Notes under the pieces: generated by a model
What the model was told of the DNA's origin: nothing
Databases searched by the model: none
Seen by the model: the letters and a program-made list of their open reading frames with translations, nothing else
In this document: positions 6,385 through 14,828 of the stretch, piece by piece
How positions within the stretch are numbered: the stretch's first letter is position 1
Layout of the letters: each line of letters starts with the position of its first letter
NCBI GenBank assembly: GCA_964513285.1
Contig: CAZEML010000058.1
Location: 1-20,456, forward strand
Reading direction: 5' to 3'
From: UBA11606 sp964513285
GTDB taxonomy: Bacteria > Actinomycetota > Acidimicrobiia > Acidimicrobiales > Aldehydirespiratoraceae
DNA length: 20,456 bases
Position numbers and translations under genes: made by a program

Positions 6385-6915
6385 CTACTCCCCGACCGCG
6401 CCGTCGGCGGCTTCGCGCAACAGATCGGCGTGCCCGTTGTGGCGGGCGTACTCCTCGATCAGGTGCACGTAGACGTACCGGAGACTCACGGCCTTCCCTT
6501 CGGGGGTCGTGACCGCGGCGGGGCCGTCCAGGCCGCGCTCGTCGATCGCCGCGTCGAGCGATGCCTGCGACCGCTCGACCGAGGCCTTCCAGAGTGCGAG
6601 AAGATCCGCGGGCGAGTCGTCCTTCGCCGAGTTCCAGTCCCAGTCGGAGTCGGCCTTCCAGTCGACCGACGCCCACGGTTCGCCCGGGGCCTGCCCGGCG
6701 ATCGCGTGCAGACACCAGTACTCCTCGACGAACGCCAGATGCTTCAACAGGCCACCGAGCGTCATCGTCGATGCCGCGGTCGTGGCCGACAGCCCCGCGG
6801 CGTCGAGGCCCGCGCACTTCCACTCGAGTGTGTCGCGGTGATGCTGGAGAAAGCCGGCCAGCGTCGCTCGCTCATCGCCGTCGGTCGGTGGGAAGGTGCG
6901 GGAGTCTTCGTTCAT
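6385..6915 (-). CDS. DinB-superfamily (DUF664-like) protein
   Basis: This 176-residue protein is a predicted four-helix bundle of the DinB/DUF664 type, which in actinomycetes includes thiol (mycothiol)-dependent transferases and many proteins of unknown substrate. The metal-binding histidine pattern is present: His59 in LGGLLKHLAFVEEYW, then His159 and His162 in HLIEEYARHNGHADLLRE near the C-terminus. The ATG at 6915 is preceded by AAGGA with a 6-nt spacer, a good ribosome-binding site. This contrasts with the leaderless genes around it. The long open frame that continues upstream to 8379 is the antisense of the amidase gene and was not used. It is divergent from the amidase gene across 78 bp. 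Confidence 0.85.
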   Translation of the reverse strand: MNEDSRTFPPTDGDERATLAGFLQHHRDTLEWKCAGLDAAGLSATTAASTMTLGGLLKHLAFVEEYWCLHAIAGQAPGEPWASVDWKADSDWDWNSAKDDSPADLLALWKASVERSQASLDAAIDERGLDGPAAVTTPEGKAVSLRYVYVHLIEEYARHNGHADLLREAADGAVGE

Positions 6916-6981
6916 CTGTCGTCCTTGTCCACGGTGTCCCCTCTCGACCGGTCGACGAGGCGAGTGTAGAAGCCCAACTGT

Positions 6982-6987
6982 CATACT
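6982..6987 (+). promoter_or_regulatory. -10 element of the amidase gene, leaderless architecture
   Basis: CATACT, one mismatch from TATACT, is followed by 6 nt and the GTG at 6994. No Shine-Dalgarno sequence is visible. Confidence 0.45.
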
Positions 6988-6993
6988 CGCCGG

Positions 6994-8400
6994 GTGCTGA
7001 ACCCGCTCGTCTCCGCGTCCGCCACCGAACTCGCCCGCCGACTTCGAGCCGGTGAGGTCTCCTCGGTGGAGGTGGTCGACGCCCATCTCGACCGCATCGA
7101 CGAGGTCGACCAGACGATCAACGCGATTCCGATGCGGCGCCCGCGCGAGGCGATCCTGGCCGACGCCGCCCAACTCGACGCGCTCGACGAGCCCGCGGGA
7201 CCGCTCCACGGACTCCCGGTCGCGGTGAAGGATCTCGAGAACGTGGCCGGGCTTCCGACCCGGAGCGGTTCGTCGATCACGTCGAGCCGACCCGTCGCCA
7301 CCGATGGCCTCGTCGCCGCTCGGTTGCGGGCGGCCGGAGCGGTGATCGTCGGCAAGACCAACACGCCGGAGTTCGGCGCCGGCAGCCACTCCTTCAACCC
7401 GGTCTACGGACTGACCCGCAACCCGTGGAACACCGAGCGATCCGCCGGTGGGAGCAGCGGCGGGGCGGCCGCGGCGCTGGCGGCCCGGATGCTGCCGATC
7501 GCCGACGGCAGCGACCTCGGTGGATCGCTGCGCAACCCGGCCGCGTTCAACAACGTGGTCGGCCTCCGACCCAGCATCGGACGTGTGCCCGTGGTCGAGG
7601 CGGCCACCCATCGACTCGTTCGCCTCGCGGTGCAGGGGCCGATGGGCCGCACCGTCGCCGACACCGCCCTGGTGCTGGCGGCGCTCGCGGGACCCGACGG
7701 CCGCGACCCCCTGAGCCGCGACGATGATCCTGCCGGGTTCGCGGCACCGCTCGCCGACCACACCGACGCGACGGTCGCCTGGATCGGTGATGTCGGCGGG
7801 TCGTTCGTGACCGATCCCGAACCGATGGCGCTCGCTCGAACGACAGCCGCTGCGGTCGAGATCGCCGGTGGACGGCTCGTGGAGCGGGCGGTCGACCTCC
7901 CGGGCGCCGAGCGGATCTTCCGCGTGATCCGAGGCCTCGGGTTCACCGAGCTGGGCCGTGACGTCCCCGCCGACCGGCACGACCAGTTGAAGGCCACCAT
8001 CCGCGACAACATCGCCTTCGGCCAGTCGGTGACCGCCGACGACATCCTCGAGGTCGAACGCCTCCGGATCGGGTTGCATCACGTCCTGCGAGCGCTGTTC
8101 GCCGAGGTCGACGTCCTCGCCCTCCCGACCACCCAGGTCGCGGCGTTCCCCGCCGATCAGGAGTTCCCCACCGAGGTCGCCGGCCAAACGATGCCCGACT
8201 ATCTCGGTTGGATGATGTCGTGCTGCGTGATCACCGCGACCGAGTGCCCGGCGATCTCGATCCCCGCCGGTTTCACCTCCGAGGGCTTGCCGGTAGGCCT
8301 GCAGCTCGTCGCGGCACCCGGCCGTGACCGTCAGCTGCTCGAGGTGGCCGCAGCGGTCGAGGCGGCCCAGCCGCACCACGTCCGGGTTCCCGACTGCTGA
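6994..8400 (+). CDS. Amidase-signature family hydrolase
   Basis: The product has 468 residues, the usual length for the family, and is predicted to be cytoplasmic. The Ser-cisSer-Lys triad is intact: Lys79 in LPVAVKDLEN, Ser155 in the Gly/Ser motif AGGSSGGAAAAL, and Ser178 in DGSDLGGSLRNPAAFNN. The C-terminal part has the usual CPAISIPAGFTSEGLPVGLQL. These enzymes hydrolyse amide bonds in a wide range of substrates. GatA function is unlikely because no gatB or gatC neighbours are present and the N-terminus is of the general amidase type. The GTG at 6994 fits the N-terminal helix and the upstream -10. The gene is single, divergent from the DUF664 gene and convergent with the acyltransferase gene. 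Substrate unknown. Confidence 0.92.
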   Translation: MLNPLVSASATELARRLRAGEVSSVEVVDAHLDRIDEVDQTINAIPMRRPREAILADAAQLDALDEPAGPLHGLPVAVKDLENVAGLPTRSGSSITSSRPVATDGLVAARLRAAGAVIVGKTNTPEFGAGSHSFNPVYGLTRNPWNTERSAGGSSGGAAAALAARMLPIADGSDLGGSLRNPAAFNNVVGLRPSIGRVPVVEAATHRLVRLAVQGPMGRTVADTALVLAALAGPDGRDPLSRDDDPAGFAAPLADHTDATVAWIGDVGGSFVTDPEPMALARTTAAAVEIAGGRLVERAVDLPGAERIFRVIRGLGFTELGRDVPADRHDQLKATIRDNIAFGQSVTADDILEVERLRIGLHHVLRALFAEVDVLALPTTQVAAFPADQEFPTEVAGQTMPDYLGWMMSCCVITATECPAISIPAGFTSEGLPVGLQLVAAPGRDRQLLEVAAAVEAAQPHHVRVPDC

Positions 8401-8416
8401 TCGCGAACGCCCGAGA

Positions 8417-10459
8417 TCAGCCCCGTGCAGGCAGGGCCGCCAACGGGGCGAGGAGGGCGCACTGGTCGACGTCGACCCCGGAGCGACCGCTCCAGCTGCG
8501 TTGGGAGACCGATCGAGTGAGGTCGGCGAGCAATGCCTGGCCGGCCTCGGTGAAATGCAACCCGTCCTCGGAGCGCACCCGGATCAGGTCACCGTTCTCG
8601 TCGGGCAGCGCCTCGACGTAGTCACCGCCGGTCCCGGCGAGCAGACCCCAGTCGAGGGTCGCCACCATGTCCGAGCACGCGGCGACCCCGGCGTAGATGT
8701 CGTTGGCGACCCCGATGCGAGACTCGATCGGCCCGTAGTAGCCGTTGGTGTTGGCCGGCGGCGCGAGGATCCACAACACCAGCGCACCGCCGCGCCGCGC
8801 CGACTCGGTGTACTCCCGGGCGAGCCGCTCCCACTCCTGCCAGACCTCCACCGAGTCCGGGACGAGCTCGACCCCGTCGGCGTCGAAGTACGGGTCGGGG
8901 CGGTTCGGGTCGCCGGTACCGCAGCACGACTGCAGGATCACGACGTCGGGGTCGTGGCGAGCGACCGCCTGATCGAGTTCGTCGAGCCAGGCGGCTTGAT
9001 CGGTCATGAGGGTCTCGCCGGGTCCGCCGATGACGTTGGACTCGATGCCGAGTCGAGCCAAGCGATCCTCGATGGTCGGGTAGGCCTGGTGGACGAGCGA
9101 GTCGCCCATGATCAACACATTGGTGAGGCGCGCCGGTGGCGTGGTGGTCGTGGTCGAGGCGTCGTCGATGGCCGCCCCGTCGACCTCGTCGGCGTCGACG
9201 ACCGCGGAGTCGTCGGTCGCCTCGGGCTCGGGCGTGGCCGGCGCCTCCGGCCCAGCCGACAGCACGATGGCCGGGGCCTCCCCCGCGACGGCACGATCGT
9301 CGGAATCCTGGGCGACGAACCAGGCGCCGCCGAACACCATCGCCGTCGCCGCCAGACCGAGCCCGACGAGCGGGCGGCCGGCGAAGCGGGCCTCCCGGAT
9401 CGGCCGCTCGAGCCAGACGAACGACGCCATGGTGACGACGGCCGTTGCGGCGAGCCGCACCCCGGCGAGTGCCCAACCGTCGAGCCCGGTACGGGCCGGG
9501 TCGAGCCAGAGGAAGAGCGGCCAGTGGTAGACGTAGATGCCGTAGCTGACCAACCCGAGGGTGGTGAGCGGACGCCAGCTCAGCGCCCGCCGCAGCGGCC
9601 CGTCGACGAGCGCGCCCGTGATGATCACGACCGAGGCCAGCGCCATCAGCCAGAAACCGCCTCGGTACAACGCGTCGGTCGTGAGATCGACGAGCACGAA
9701 CGCCGCCACCGCGCCCGCGAGCCCGACGCCGCCGACGACCCGAGCCGCCGATCGCAGCCGAGGGGGCACCTCGGTCCCGATGGCCAGGGCGAGGAGGACG
9801 CCGGCGACCAGCTCGGCGGTTCGGGTGAGCGACCCGAAGTAGATGCGGTCGGTCTGGAGCGGGTCGTACAGCAGGATCGTGGCGACGATCGACGCGGCGC
9901 CGAGCGCCCCGAAGACGATCAGCCAGCGGCGCAGCGACCGTCCCGCGGCCAGCACGGCGGTGAGCGCACCGACGAGCAGATAGAACTGCTCCTCGATCGC
10001 CAGTGACCAGTAGTGCAGCAGCGGTGATGGCGCTTCGAACCCGGCGCCGTACCGATCGCCGCCCGTGATGAAGCGCCAGTTGGCGACGTACCCGAGCGCG
10101 CCGGCCACATCGCCTGGCAGATCGGCCAGCTGGTTGGCGGTCCACGCCGGTGACAGCACGATCACGAGGGCGATCCCGGCCAGGCTGGCGGGCAGCAGCC
10201 GGCGGAAGCGGCGGCTCCAGAACGACCCCAGATCGATCGCGCCCGTCGCGCGCCACTCGGCGACGAGCAGGTTGGTGATCAAGAAACCCGAGAGGGTGAA
10301 GAAGAGGGAGACCCCGAGGAAGCCACCGGGCAACACGTCGGGGTCGAGGTGGTACACGACGACGGCGAGCACCGCGAGGCCACGGACGCCGTCGAGCGCG
10401 GCAACGTGCGCGACTCGGCCCGACCCGGTCGGGCGGCGGAGCACATCACCGCGTTGCAT
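8417..10459 (-). CDS. Acyltransferase-3 / SGNH fusion (OafA/OatA-like)
   Basis: The 680-residue product has an integral-membrane acyltransferase-3 domain at about 20-380. It contains LDGVRGLAVLAVVVYHLDP with the essential His37, FLGVSLFFTLSGFLI, FWSRRFRRLLPA (the RxxR-type motif) and about ten helices. An acidic, Thr-rich extracytoplasmic linker (about 385-445, with TTTTTPP) leads to a C-terminal SGNH domain. In it the GDS block has Ser454 (IMGDSLV) and the last block reads EDGLHFTEAGQ with Asp632 and His635. Such fusions O-acylate cell-wall or surface glycans: the membrane part moves the acyl group across, and the SGNH part transfers or removes it. The acceptor is unknown. The gene lies 53 nt after the gntR-type gene on the same strand. 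Confidence 0.9.
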   Translation of the reverse strand: MQRGDVLRRPTGSGRVAHVAALDGVRGLAVLAVVVYHLDPDVLPGGFLGVSLFFTLSGFLITNLLVAEWRATGAIDLGSFWSRRFRRLLPASLAGIALVIVLSPAWTANQLADLPGDVAGALGYVANWRFITGGDRYGAGFEAPSPLLHYWSLAIEEQFYLLVGALTAVLAAGRSLRRWLIVFGALGAASIVATILLYDPLQTDRIYFGSLTRTAELVAGVLLALAIGTEVPPRLRSAARVVGGVGLAGAVAAFVLVDLTTDALYRGGFWLMALASVVIITGALVDGPLRRALSWRPLTTLGLVSYGIYVYHWPLFLWLDPARTGLDGWALAGVRLAATAVVTMASFVWLERPIREARFAGRPLVGLGLAATAMVFGGAWFVAQDSDDRAVAGEAPAIVLSAGPEAPATPEPEATDDSAVVDADEVDGAAIDDASTTTTTPPARLTNVLIMGDSLVHQAYPTIEDRLARLGIESNVIGGPGETLMTDQAAWLDELDQAVARHDPDVVILQSCCGTGDPNRPDPYFDADGVELVPDSVEVWQEWERLAREYTESARRGGALVLWILAPPANTNGYYGPIESRIGVANDIYAGVAACSDMVATLDWGLLAGTGGDYVEALPDENGDLIRVRSEDGLHFTEAGQALLADLTRSVSQRSWSGRSGVDVDQCALLAPLAALPARG

Positions 10460-10498
10460 GGGGCATCCAGGGTCGCGCGTCGTGCGTCATCGGGCCAA

Positions 10499-10512
10499 GG
10501 GCCAAACGGCCC
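10499..10512 (-). terminator. Weak hairpin after the GntR-type gene
   Basis: GGGCC, loop AAAC (plus strand), GGCCC lies directly after the regulator's stop codon. With only 5 bp and no T-tract it may attenuate rather than stop transcription into the acyltransferase gene. Confidence 0.25.
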
Positions 10513-11322
10513 TCACTCGCCGCCTGGCTCGGTGGTCGCTGCGGGCCGGAGTTCGGCTCGACCGCTCGGGGACCACTCCGACACGAAGCGGTATCGATCG
10601 CCGCGAATGATGGTGGTTCGCCACTCGACGGACTCGCCGTCGCGCATCCCCAGCCGTTCGAGCGAGAAGGCGGCGACCCCCGACGGCAGGTCGAGGAGGG
10701 CCCGGTCGGCGGGCGGCGGGATGATCGGCGACAGTCGTTCCCAGCCGGTCGTCGGGGTCGGCGCTCCGATTCGGGTCATCTCGTCGTACAGGGCGGTGTG
10801 GGTCCAGTCGACCTCGAGCAGCGGCGCCGCGAACGACATCGGCAACCAGGCCCGGTCGACGGCCAGGGCTTCACCGCCGGCGTAGCGCACCCGGGCGAGG
10901 AGGAAGAGGGGTGCGTCCTCGTCGAGGCCGAGGTGGGAGGCGGCGATCGAATCGGTGACCGACCCCATCTCGAGCACCTCGCTGGTCTGCTCGGTGCCCG
11001 TGGCTTCGATCGACTGGAACAGGGAGTAGAGCGTGCCGAGCGGCTGTTCGAACTCCGAGCGGTTGATGACGGTGCCTCGGCCCCGCTCCCGCTTGAGGAT
11101 CCCGGTCTTGTTGAGGTGTCGGATCGCCTCTCGCACGGTGTGGCGGCTGACCTCGTAGGACTCGGTGAGCTCGAGATCGGTCGGGAATCGCCCGTCGGTG
11201 AACTCGCCGTCGTCGATCCGTCGCCGGAGTTCGGCTTCGAGCTGCGCCCACAACGGGAGGGGCGAATGGCGGTCGAGCGGCTTCACGGGCACGCCCGCAG
11301 GCTGGCGAACCAGGCCGGACAT
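10513..11322 (-). CDS. GntR-family regulator with UTRA effector domain (HutC type)
   Basis: This 269-residue protein has an N-terminal winged helix: PLPLWAQLEAELRRRIDDGEF (21-41), then FPTDLELTESYEVSRHTVREAIRHLNKTGILKRERGRGT (46-84), which is the GntR signature. It is followed by a UTRA ligand domain (about 100-260, FLLARVRYAGGEALAVDRAWLP). HutC-subfamily members sense small metabolites such as sugars or amino acids. I chose the ATG at 11322; the frame stays open upstream but reads into the mnhG region without homology. An inverted repeat lies just before the start. It follows mnhG in the same direction after 52 nt, so it could be read through from the Mrp operon. Its targets, perhaps the acyltransferase gene downstream, are not evident. 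Confidence 0.88.
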   Translation of the reverse strand: MSGLVRQPAGVPVKPLDRHSPLPLWAQLEAELRRRIDDGEFTDGRFPTDLELTESYEVSRHTVREAIRHLNKTGILKRERGRGTVINRSEFEQPLGTLYSLFQSIEATGTEQTSEVLEMGSVTDSIAASHLGLDEDAPLFLLARVRYAGGEALAVDRAWLPMSFAAPLLEVDWTHTALYDEMTRIGAPTPTTGWERLSPIIPPPADRALLDLPSGVAAFSLERLGMRDGESVEWRTTIIRGDRYRFVSEWSPSGRAELRPAATTEPGGE

Positions 11323-11328
11323 TGCAAC

Positions 11329-11341
11329 ATTCGGCACGAAT
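11329..11341 (-). promoter_or_regulatory. Inverted repeat before the gntR-type start codon
   Basis: ATTCG-GCA-CGAAT is a perfect 5-bp dyad centred about 13 nt upstream of the ATG. It is nested inside a wider GGACA / TGTCC pair (11317-11321, 11342-11346). It is a candidate autoregulatory operator and does not match a known GntR consensus that I can recall. Confidence 0.3.
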
Positions 11342-11348
11342 TGTCCGA

Positions 11349-11364
11349 CCGGGCGGCGCCCCGG
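11349..11364 (-). terminator. GC-rich hairpin after mnhG
   Basis: CCGGG / CCCGG with an inner GGGC-GGC-GCCC alternative pairing lies just downstream of the mnhG stop. There is no T-tract, so it is possibly a weak end point of the mnh operon. Confidence 0.3.
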
Positions 11365-11374
11365 CGACACCCGC

Positions 11375-11689
11375 TCAGGTGTCGAGATCGGCGGCGAGGT
11401 CGTCGCGGCCGAGCGGGACCTCGGTCGTCCGATACACCGCACGGAACAACAGATGCACCGCGACGGGAAGGGTCAGCACGAGGGCACCCGCCACGACGAC
11501 GAGCAACGCCCGCCCGGCATTGGTGGTCTCGATGCCGGCACCGACGGCGACGAGCAGGAAGGCGACGGGACTGGCCTTGCCGGCGGCGTGGAACCGAGCG
11601 TAGGTGGTGCCGAACTTGATCATGCCGATCGCTGCGAGCAGCGAGACGATCGACCCCGCGATCACGAAGATGGCCGCCACGACGCTCAT
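11375..11689 (-). CDS. mnhG: Mrp antiporter subunit G
   Basis: This 104-residue protein has three predicted helices and the MnhG/MrpG pattern GMIKFGTTYARFHAAGKASPVAFLL at about 22-46. It is the last and smallest-domain subunit of the heptameric cation:proton antiporter in the cytoplasmic membrane. The charged C-terminal tail (VPLGRDDLAADLDT) is cytoplasmic by prediction. Its ATG overlaps the mnhF stop by 4 nt. Confidence 0.93.
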   Translation of the reverse strand: MSVVAAIFVIAGSIVSLLAAIGMIKFGTTYARFHAAGKASPVAFLLVAVGAGIETTNAGRALLVVVAGALVLTLPVAVHLLFRAVYRTTEVPLGRDDLAADLDT

Positions 11690-11949
11690 GACGACGCCTC
11701 CCCGTATCGCTCGATGAACCGGCTGGCCGCGACCGTGGCGGTGAAGCCGACGATCGCGAGCACCGCGACGATCGGCAACAAGACGGTGGAGCCGGTGCGG
11801 GCGGTCTCGACCGCCACCCCGCCCATCAGCGAGATGACCGCGACGTCGAGCGCCGCGACCCGGTCGGCGATGCCCGGCCCGCGGATGGCGCGGATGCCGG
11901 CGGCGACGAAGGTCAGCCCGAAGGAGGCGAAGGCGATGGTGGCGATCAT
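11686..11949 (-). CDS. mnhF: Mrp antiporter subunit F
   Basis: This 87-residue protein has three hydrophobic helices and the conserved core RAIRGPGIADRVAALDVAV (22-40) typical of MnhF/MrpF, which contains the Asp shared by the family. The open frame continues far upstream, but the ATG at 11949 gives the family's normal length and overlaps the mnhE stop by 4 nt. The subunit is needed for assembly of the Mrp complex. Confidence 0.92.
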   Translation of the reverse strand: MIATIAFASFGLTFVAAGIRAIRGPGIADRVAALDVAVISLMGGVAVETARTGSTVLLPIVAVLAIVGFTATVAASRFIERYGEASS

Positions 11950-12464
11950 GTCGTGAGCTCCACGTCGTCGTTCATGGGGAGCGCCCGGCACGCGAGCTCG
12001 GCCAGCTCGAGCACGTGCTCGACGGTGTCCTCGGCCCGGTCGAGGTGGAGGAGGTGGAGGTAGAGGCGGCCCGTGTCGGGGTCGGCGTCGACCACCGCGG
12101 TTCCCGGCGTCACGGTGACGGCCACGATCAGCAACAGCAGGTGCGCCCGGGTGCCCGGCGGGACATCGACGGCGACGATGCCCTCCTCGGTGTAGTCGGT
12201 CGGGGTGAGGATCTCGCGCGCCACGCTGACCGTCGACTGGGCGAGGTCGATGGCGACCAGCGCGCCGAAGTGCAGCAGCGGCTTCACCCGGATGCCGCCG
12301 GTGCCGTCGGTGCCGACGAGGCGGGCGCTCGAAAGGAACCCGACGACGAGTCCCGACGCGGCGTTGGCGACCGAGATCGAGCCCCACAGGGCACACCACG
12401 CGAGCGCGAGCATCACGGTGCTGAGCAGCCGCCGACGGGAGAAGGGACCGAGGATCCGGTTCAT
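11946..12464 (-). CDS. mnhE: Mrp antiporter subunit E
   Basis: This 172-residue protein has two N-terminal helices (about 12-50) followed by a soluble cytoplasmic part. Typical MnhE segments are VAIDLAQSTVSVAREILTP, LLLIVAVTVTPGTAVVDADPDTGRLYLHLL and a C-terminal acidic end. The ATG at 12464 overlaps the mnhD stop by 4 nt. The frame extends to 14057 upstream only because the antisense of mnhD is open. Confidence 0.92.
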   Translation of the reverse strand: MNRILGPFSRRRLLSTVMLALAWCALWGSISVANAASGLVVGFLSSARLVGTDGTGGIRVKPLLHFGALVAIDLAQSTVSVAREILTPTDYTEEGIVAVDVPPGTRAHLLLLIVAVTVTPGTAVVDADPDTGRLYLHLLHLDRAEDTVEHVLELAELACRALPMNDDVELTT

Positions 12465-13942
12465 TCGAGCACCGCCGAGATGTAGATCTCCGACTCCAAC
12501 AAGCCGGTGGCCGCCCGCTCGCTCAGGTCCCACAACGGGCCGGCGGTCGCCGCGATCACGAGGGTGCCGATCACCGCGATCGCGGTGGAGCCGACCATCA
12601 CCCGATGGCCGGGGCGGCGGCGATGCAGGGGCAGCGACGACTCGGTGGGGGTCCCCCAGAACACGCCGACCCAGATCTTCACCATCGACAGCAAGGTGAG
12701 CACGCTGTTGACGAGGGCCACGACGACGATCGGGATCGACACCGCGGCGATGCCGGCATCGACCAGAGCGAGCTTGGCCACGAACCCCGAGAACGGCGGG
12801 ATGCCGGCGAGGCTGAGCGCGGGGACCGCGAACAGCACGGCCAGCAACGGCTGGCGGCCGGCGAGACCACCGATCTTGTCGAGCGCCGAAGTTCCCTCGC
12901 GCTCCTCGATCAGACCGCCGACCAGGAACAGCAGCGTCTTGACCGGCATGTGGTGGATCAAGAAGAGAATCGCGCCGGTGATGCCCGCCAGGGTGAACAG
13001 CCCCAGGCCCATCAGCATGTAGCCGATCTGGCTGACGATGTGGAACGACAAGATCCGCTTCACGTCGTCCTGGGCGAGCGCACCCGCCACCCCGACCACC
13101 ATGGTGAGCCCGGCGACGACGAGGATCACCGGCCCCAGGTCGTCCATCTCGGTCAAGGTGTGGAACCGGATCAGGACATAGACGCCGATCTTGGTCAGCA
13201 AGCCGGCGAAGACGGCGGTGATCGTGGTCGGCGCGGTCGGGTAGCTGTCGGGGAGCCACGAGAACAGCGGGAAGATCGCGGCCTTGGTGCCGAAGACCAC
13301 GAGGAACCAGAGGCCGATGCCCCACCGCATCGACTCGTCGAGTTCGGGGATGCGTTCGGCCAGCAACGCGATGTTGACCGTGCCGGTCGCGCCGTAGACG
13401 ACTGCGAGCCCCACGAGGAACAGCGTCGAGGCGAACAGGTTCATCGACACATAGGTCATGCCGGAACGGATCTGCCCGCGACGACCCTGGTGGGTCAACA
13501 GCACATAGCTGGAGACGAGGATCAGTTCGAACCCGACGAAGAGGGTGAAGAGGTCGCCGGTGATGATCGCCAGGGCGACACCGACGGTGAGTACGAGAAG
13601 CAACGGCCCCGACAGCTCCGGGTCGGCGCCCCATGCGGTCCGGCGCTGACCGATCGCGAACAGCTCGACCACGAAGATCGTGACCATCGAGACGAGCAGG
13701 ATCAGGGCGGCGAACAAGTCGACGACGAGCACGATGCCGAGCTCGGGATCCCAATCGCCGACCCGAACGACGAGCGTGCCGTTGCGTTCGACCTCCCACA
13801 CCAACAGGGCGGCGATCGTCGCCGTCCCCGCGAGGGTCACCATCGTGAGGGTGTCGCGCAGCACCTCGCGGTGACCGAGCGTGAACCCGATGGCGGCGGC
13901 CGCGAGGGGACCGACGATCAACAGACCGACCAGAGCGCTCAT
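12461..13942 (-). CDS. mnhD: Mrp antiporter subunit D (NuoM/NuoN-like)
   Basis: The 493-residue product has about 14 membrane helices and is homologous to the proton-pumping subunits of complex I. Key polar residues are visible: Glu139 in LFVGFELILVSSYVLL, Lys220 in VVFGTKAAIFPLFSWLPDSYPTAP, and Lys251 in GLLTKIGVYVLIRF. HHMPVKTLLFLVGGLI lies further on. In Mrp complexes MnhA and MnhD form the ion channels that exchange cytoplasmic Na+ (or other cations) for protons. The ATG at 13942 overlaps the mnhC stop by 4 nt. Confidence 0.96.
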   Translation of the reverse strand: MSALVGLLIVGPLAAAAIGFTLGHREVLRDTLTMVTLAGTATIAALLVWEVERNGTLVVRVGDWDPELGIVLVVDLFAALILLVSMVTIFVVELFAIGQRRTAWGADPELSGPLLLVLTVGVALAIITGDLFTLFVGFELILVSSYVLLTHQGRRGQIRSGMTYVSMNLFASTLFLVGLAVVYGATGTVNIALLAERIPELDESMRWGIGLWFLVVFGTKAAIFPLFSWLPDSYPTAPTTITAVFAGLLTKIGVYVLIRFHTLTEMDDLGPVILVVAGLTMVVGVAGALAQDDVKRILSFHIVSQIGYMLMGLGLFTLAGITGAILFLIHHMPVKTLLFLVGGLIEEREGTSALDKIGGLAGRQPLLAVLFAVPALSLAGIPPFSGFVAKLALVDAGIAAVSIPIVVVALVNSVLTLLSMVKIWVGVFWGTPTESSLPLHRRRPGHRVMVGSTAIAVIGTLVIAATAGPLWDLSERAATGLLESEIYISAVLE

Positions 13943-14400
13943 TCGTCGATCTCCATCTGCCCGACGATCTCCGGCGCATCGTCATCGTCGTCATCGACGT
14001 CGTCGTCGTGCTCGTCGTCGCCACGATCGTCGTCGTCATCATCGAGCTCGAGATCATCGACGGCGATCCGCCGATCCTCGAGATCGTCCTCGACGAGGTC
14101 GTCGCCGGTGAGCTGCTGTTCGCGCCGAGCGAGTGCGAGCAGGAAGAGGGTGAGGCCGAACGAGATCACGATCGCGGTCAACGCAAAGGCCTGCGGCAAC
14201 GGGTCGGAGATCTCCTCGACCGGGGTGCGGTCGGCCAACGGCGGCGAGCCGGACTCGCCGCCGGCGGCGATGAGGGCGATCACCGCCGCATGCCCGAGCA
14301 GCGCGAACCCGAGCAGGATCCGGGTGAGCGAGCGCGACGTGACGAGGTAGACACCGACCGCGGTGAGACCGCCGACCGTGAGGGCGAGGGTGACGCTCAC
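13939..14400 (-). CDS. mnhC: Mrp antiporter subunit C with Asp-rich C-terminal extension
   Basis: This 153-residue protein is the NuoK-like subunit. Three helices cover residues 5-95, with RILLGFALLGHAAVIALIAAGG in the second and DPLPQAFALTAIVISFGLTLFLLALA in the third, as in MnhC. The family core ends near residue 98. Residues 100-153 are an added tail in which about 32 of 54 residues are Asp or Glu, including two runs of six Asp. The tail should be cytoplasmic, and its DNA is a GAC/GAT-type low-complexity tract. The GTG at 14400 overlaps the mnhB stop by 4 nt. The longer open frame to 14889 is antisense noise. Confidence 0.93.
   Translation of the reverse strand: MSVTLALTVGGLTAVGVYLVTSRSLTRILLGFALLGHAAVIALIAAGGESGSPPLADRTPVEEISDPLPQAFALTAIVISFGLTLFLLALARREQQLTGDDLVEDDLEDRRIAVDDLELDDDDDDRGDDEHDDDVDDDDDDAPEIVGQMEIDE
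13972..14100 (-). repeat. GAC/GAT triplet-rich low-complexity tract in mnhC
   Basis: On the plus strand the tract is made of repeated GTC/ATC triplets; in mnhC these read as Asp runs. This composition favours replication slippage and makes the tail length likely to vary between relatives. Confidence 0.65.
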
Positions 14401-14828
14401 GAGGCCACCTCGTCGTTGGCGAGGTCGTCGGCGTCGAGGCCTTCGAAGACCGCGATGAAGAGTCCGACCACGATGAGGGTGACGCCGGCGTCGAAGATGG
14501 CGGCACTGCCCGACTTCACCTTGCCGAGCAGCGGGAGCTCCCGGGAGACGACGACCTGGTCGAGCACCGGCTCGCCCCCGAGCAACGGGGCGAGGGCGAC
14601 GATGGCGATCAAGACGGTGCCCACCGCGAACCACTTGGTGGCATCGCGGGGCCGTTCGAGCGCCACGATCGTGCGCAGGGCGACGACCGCACCGAACACG
14701 AGACCCGCCGCGAAGCCACCGCCCGGCTGGTTGTGGCCGGCGAAGAAGAGATAGGTGCCGACCATGAGCGCCAGCGGGCTCGCGACCTGGATGGCCGTGA
14801 CGACGACGGGCGACCGAGAGCGGATCAT
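14397..14828 (-). CDS. mnhB: Mrp antiporter subunit B
   Basis: This 143-residue protein has four helices. The diagnostic MnhB motif is at residues 24-45 (GTYLFFAGHNQPGGGFAAGLVF), and GSAAIFDAGVTLIVVGLFIAVFE lies in the last helix region. The ATG at 14828 overlaps the mnhA stop by 4 nt (ATGA). The C-terminus is short and acidic (DADDLANDE). Confidence 0.95.
   Translation of the reverse strand: MIRSRSPVVVTAIQVASPLALMVGTYLFFAGHNQPGGGFAAGLVFGAVVALRTIVALERPRDATKWFAVGTVLIAIVALAPLLGGEPVLDQVVVSRELPLLGKVKSGSAAIFDAGVTLIVVGLFIAVFEGLDADDLANDEVAS

Noticed and set aside
6916..8379. N-terminal extension of the DUF664 frame through the amidase gene
   Set aside because: The extension is antisense of the amidase; a good ribosome-binding site marks the ATG at 6915.
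8324..10006. Long plus-strand open frame of 560 codons opposite the acyltransferase
   Set aside because: It is a shadow of the acyltransferase gene: rich in Arg, Gly, Asp and Glu without any hydrophobic or domain pattern, as expected for antisense frames in GC-rich DNA.
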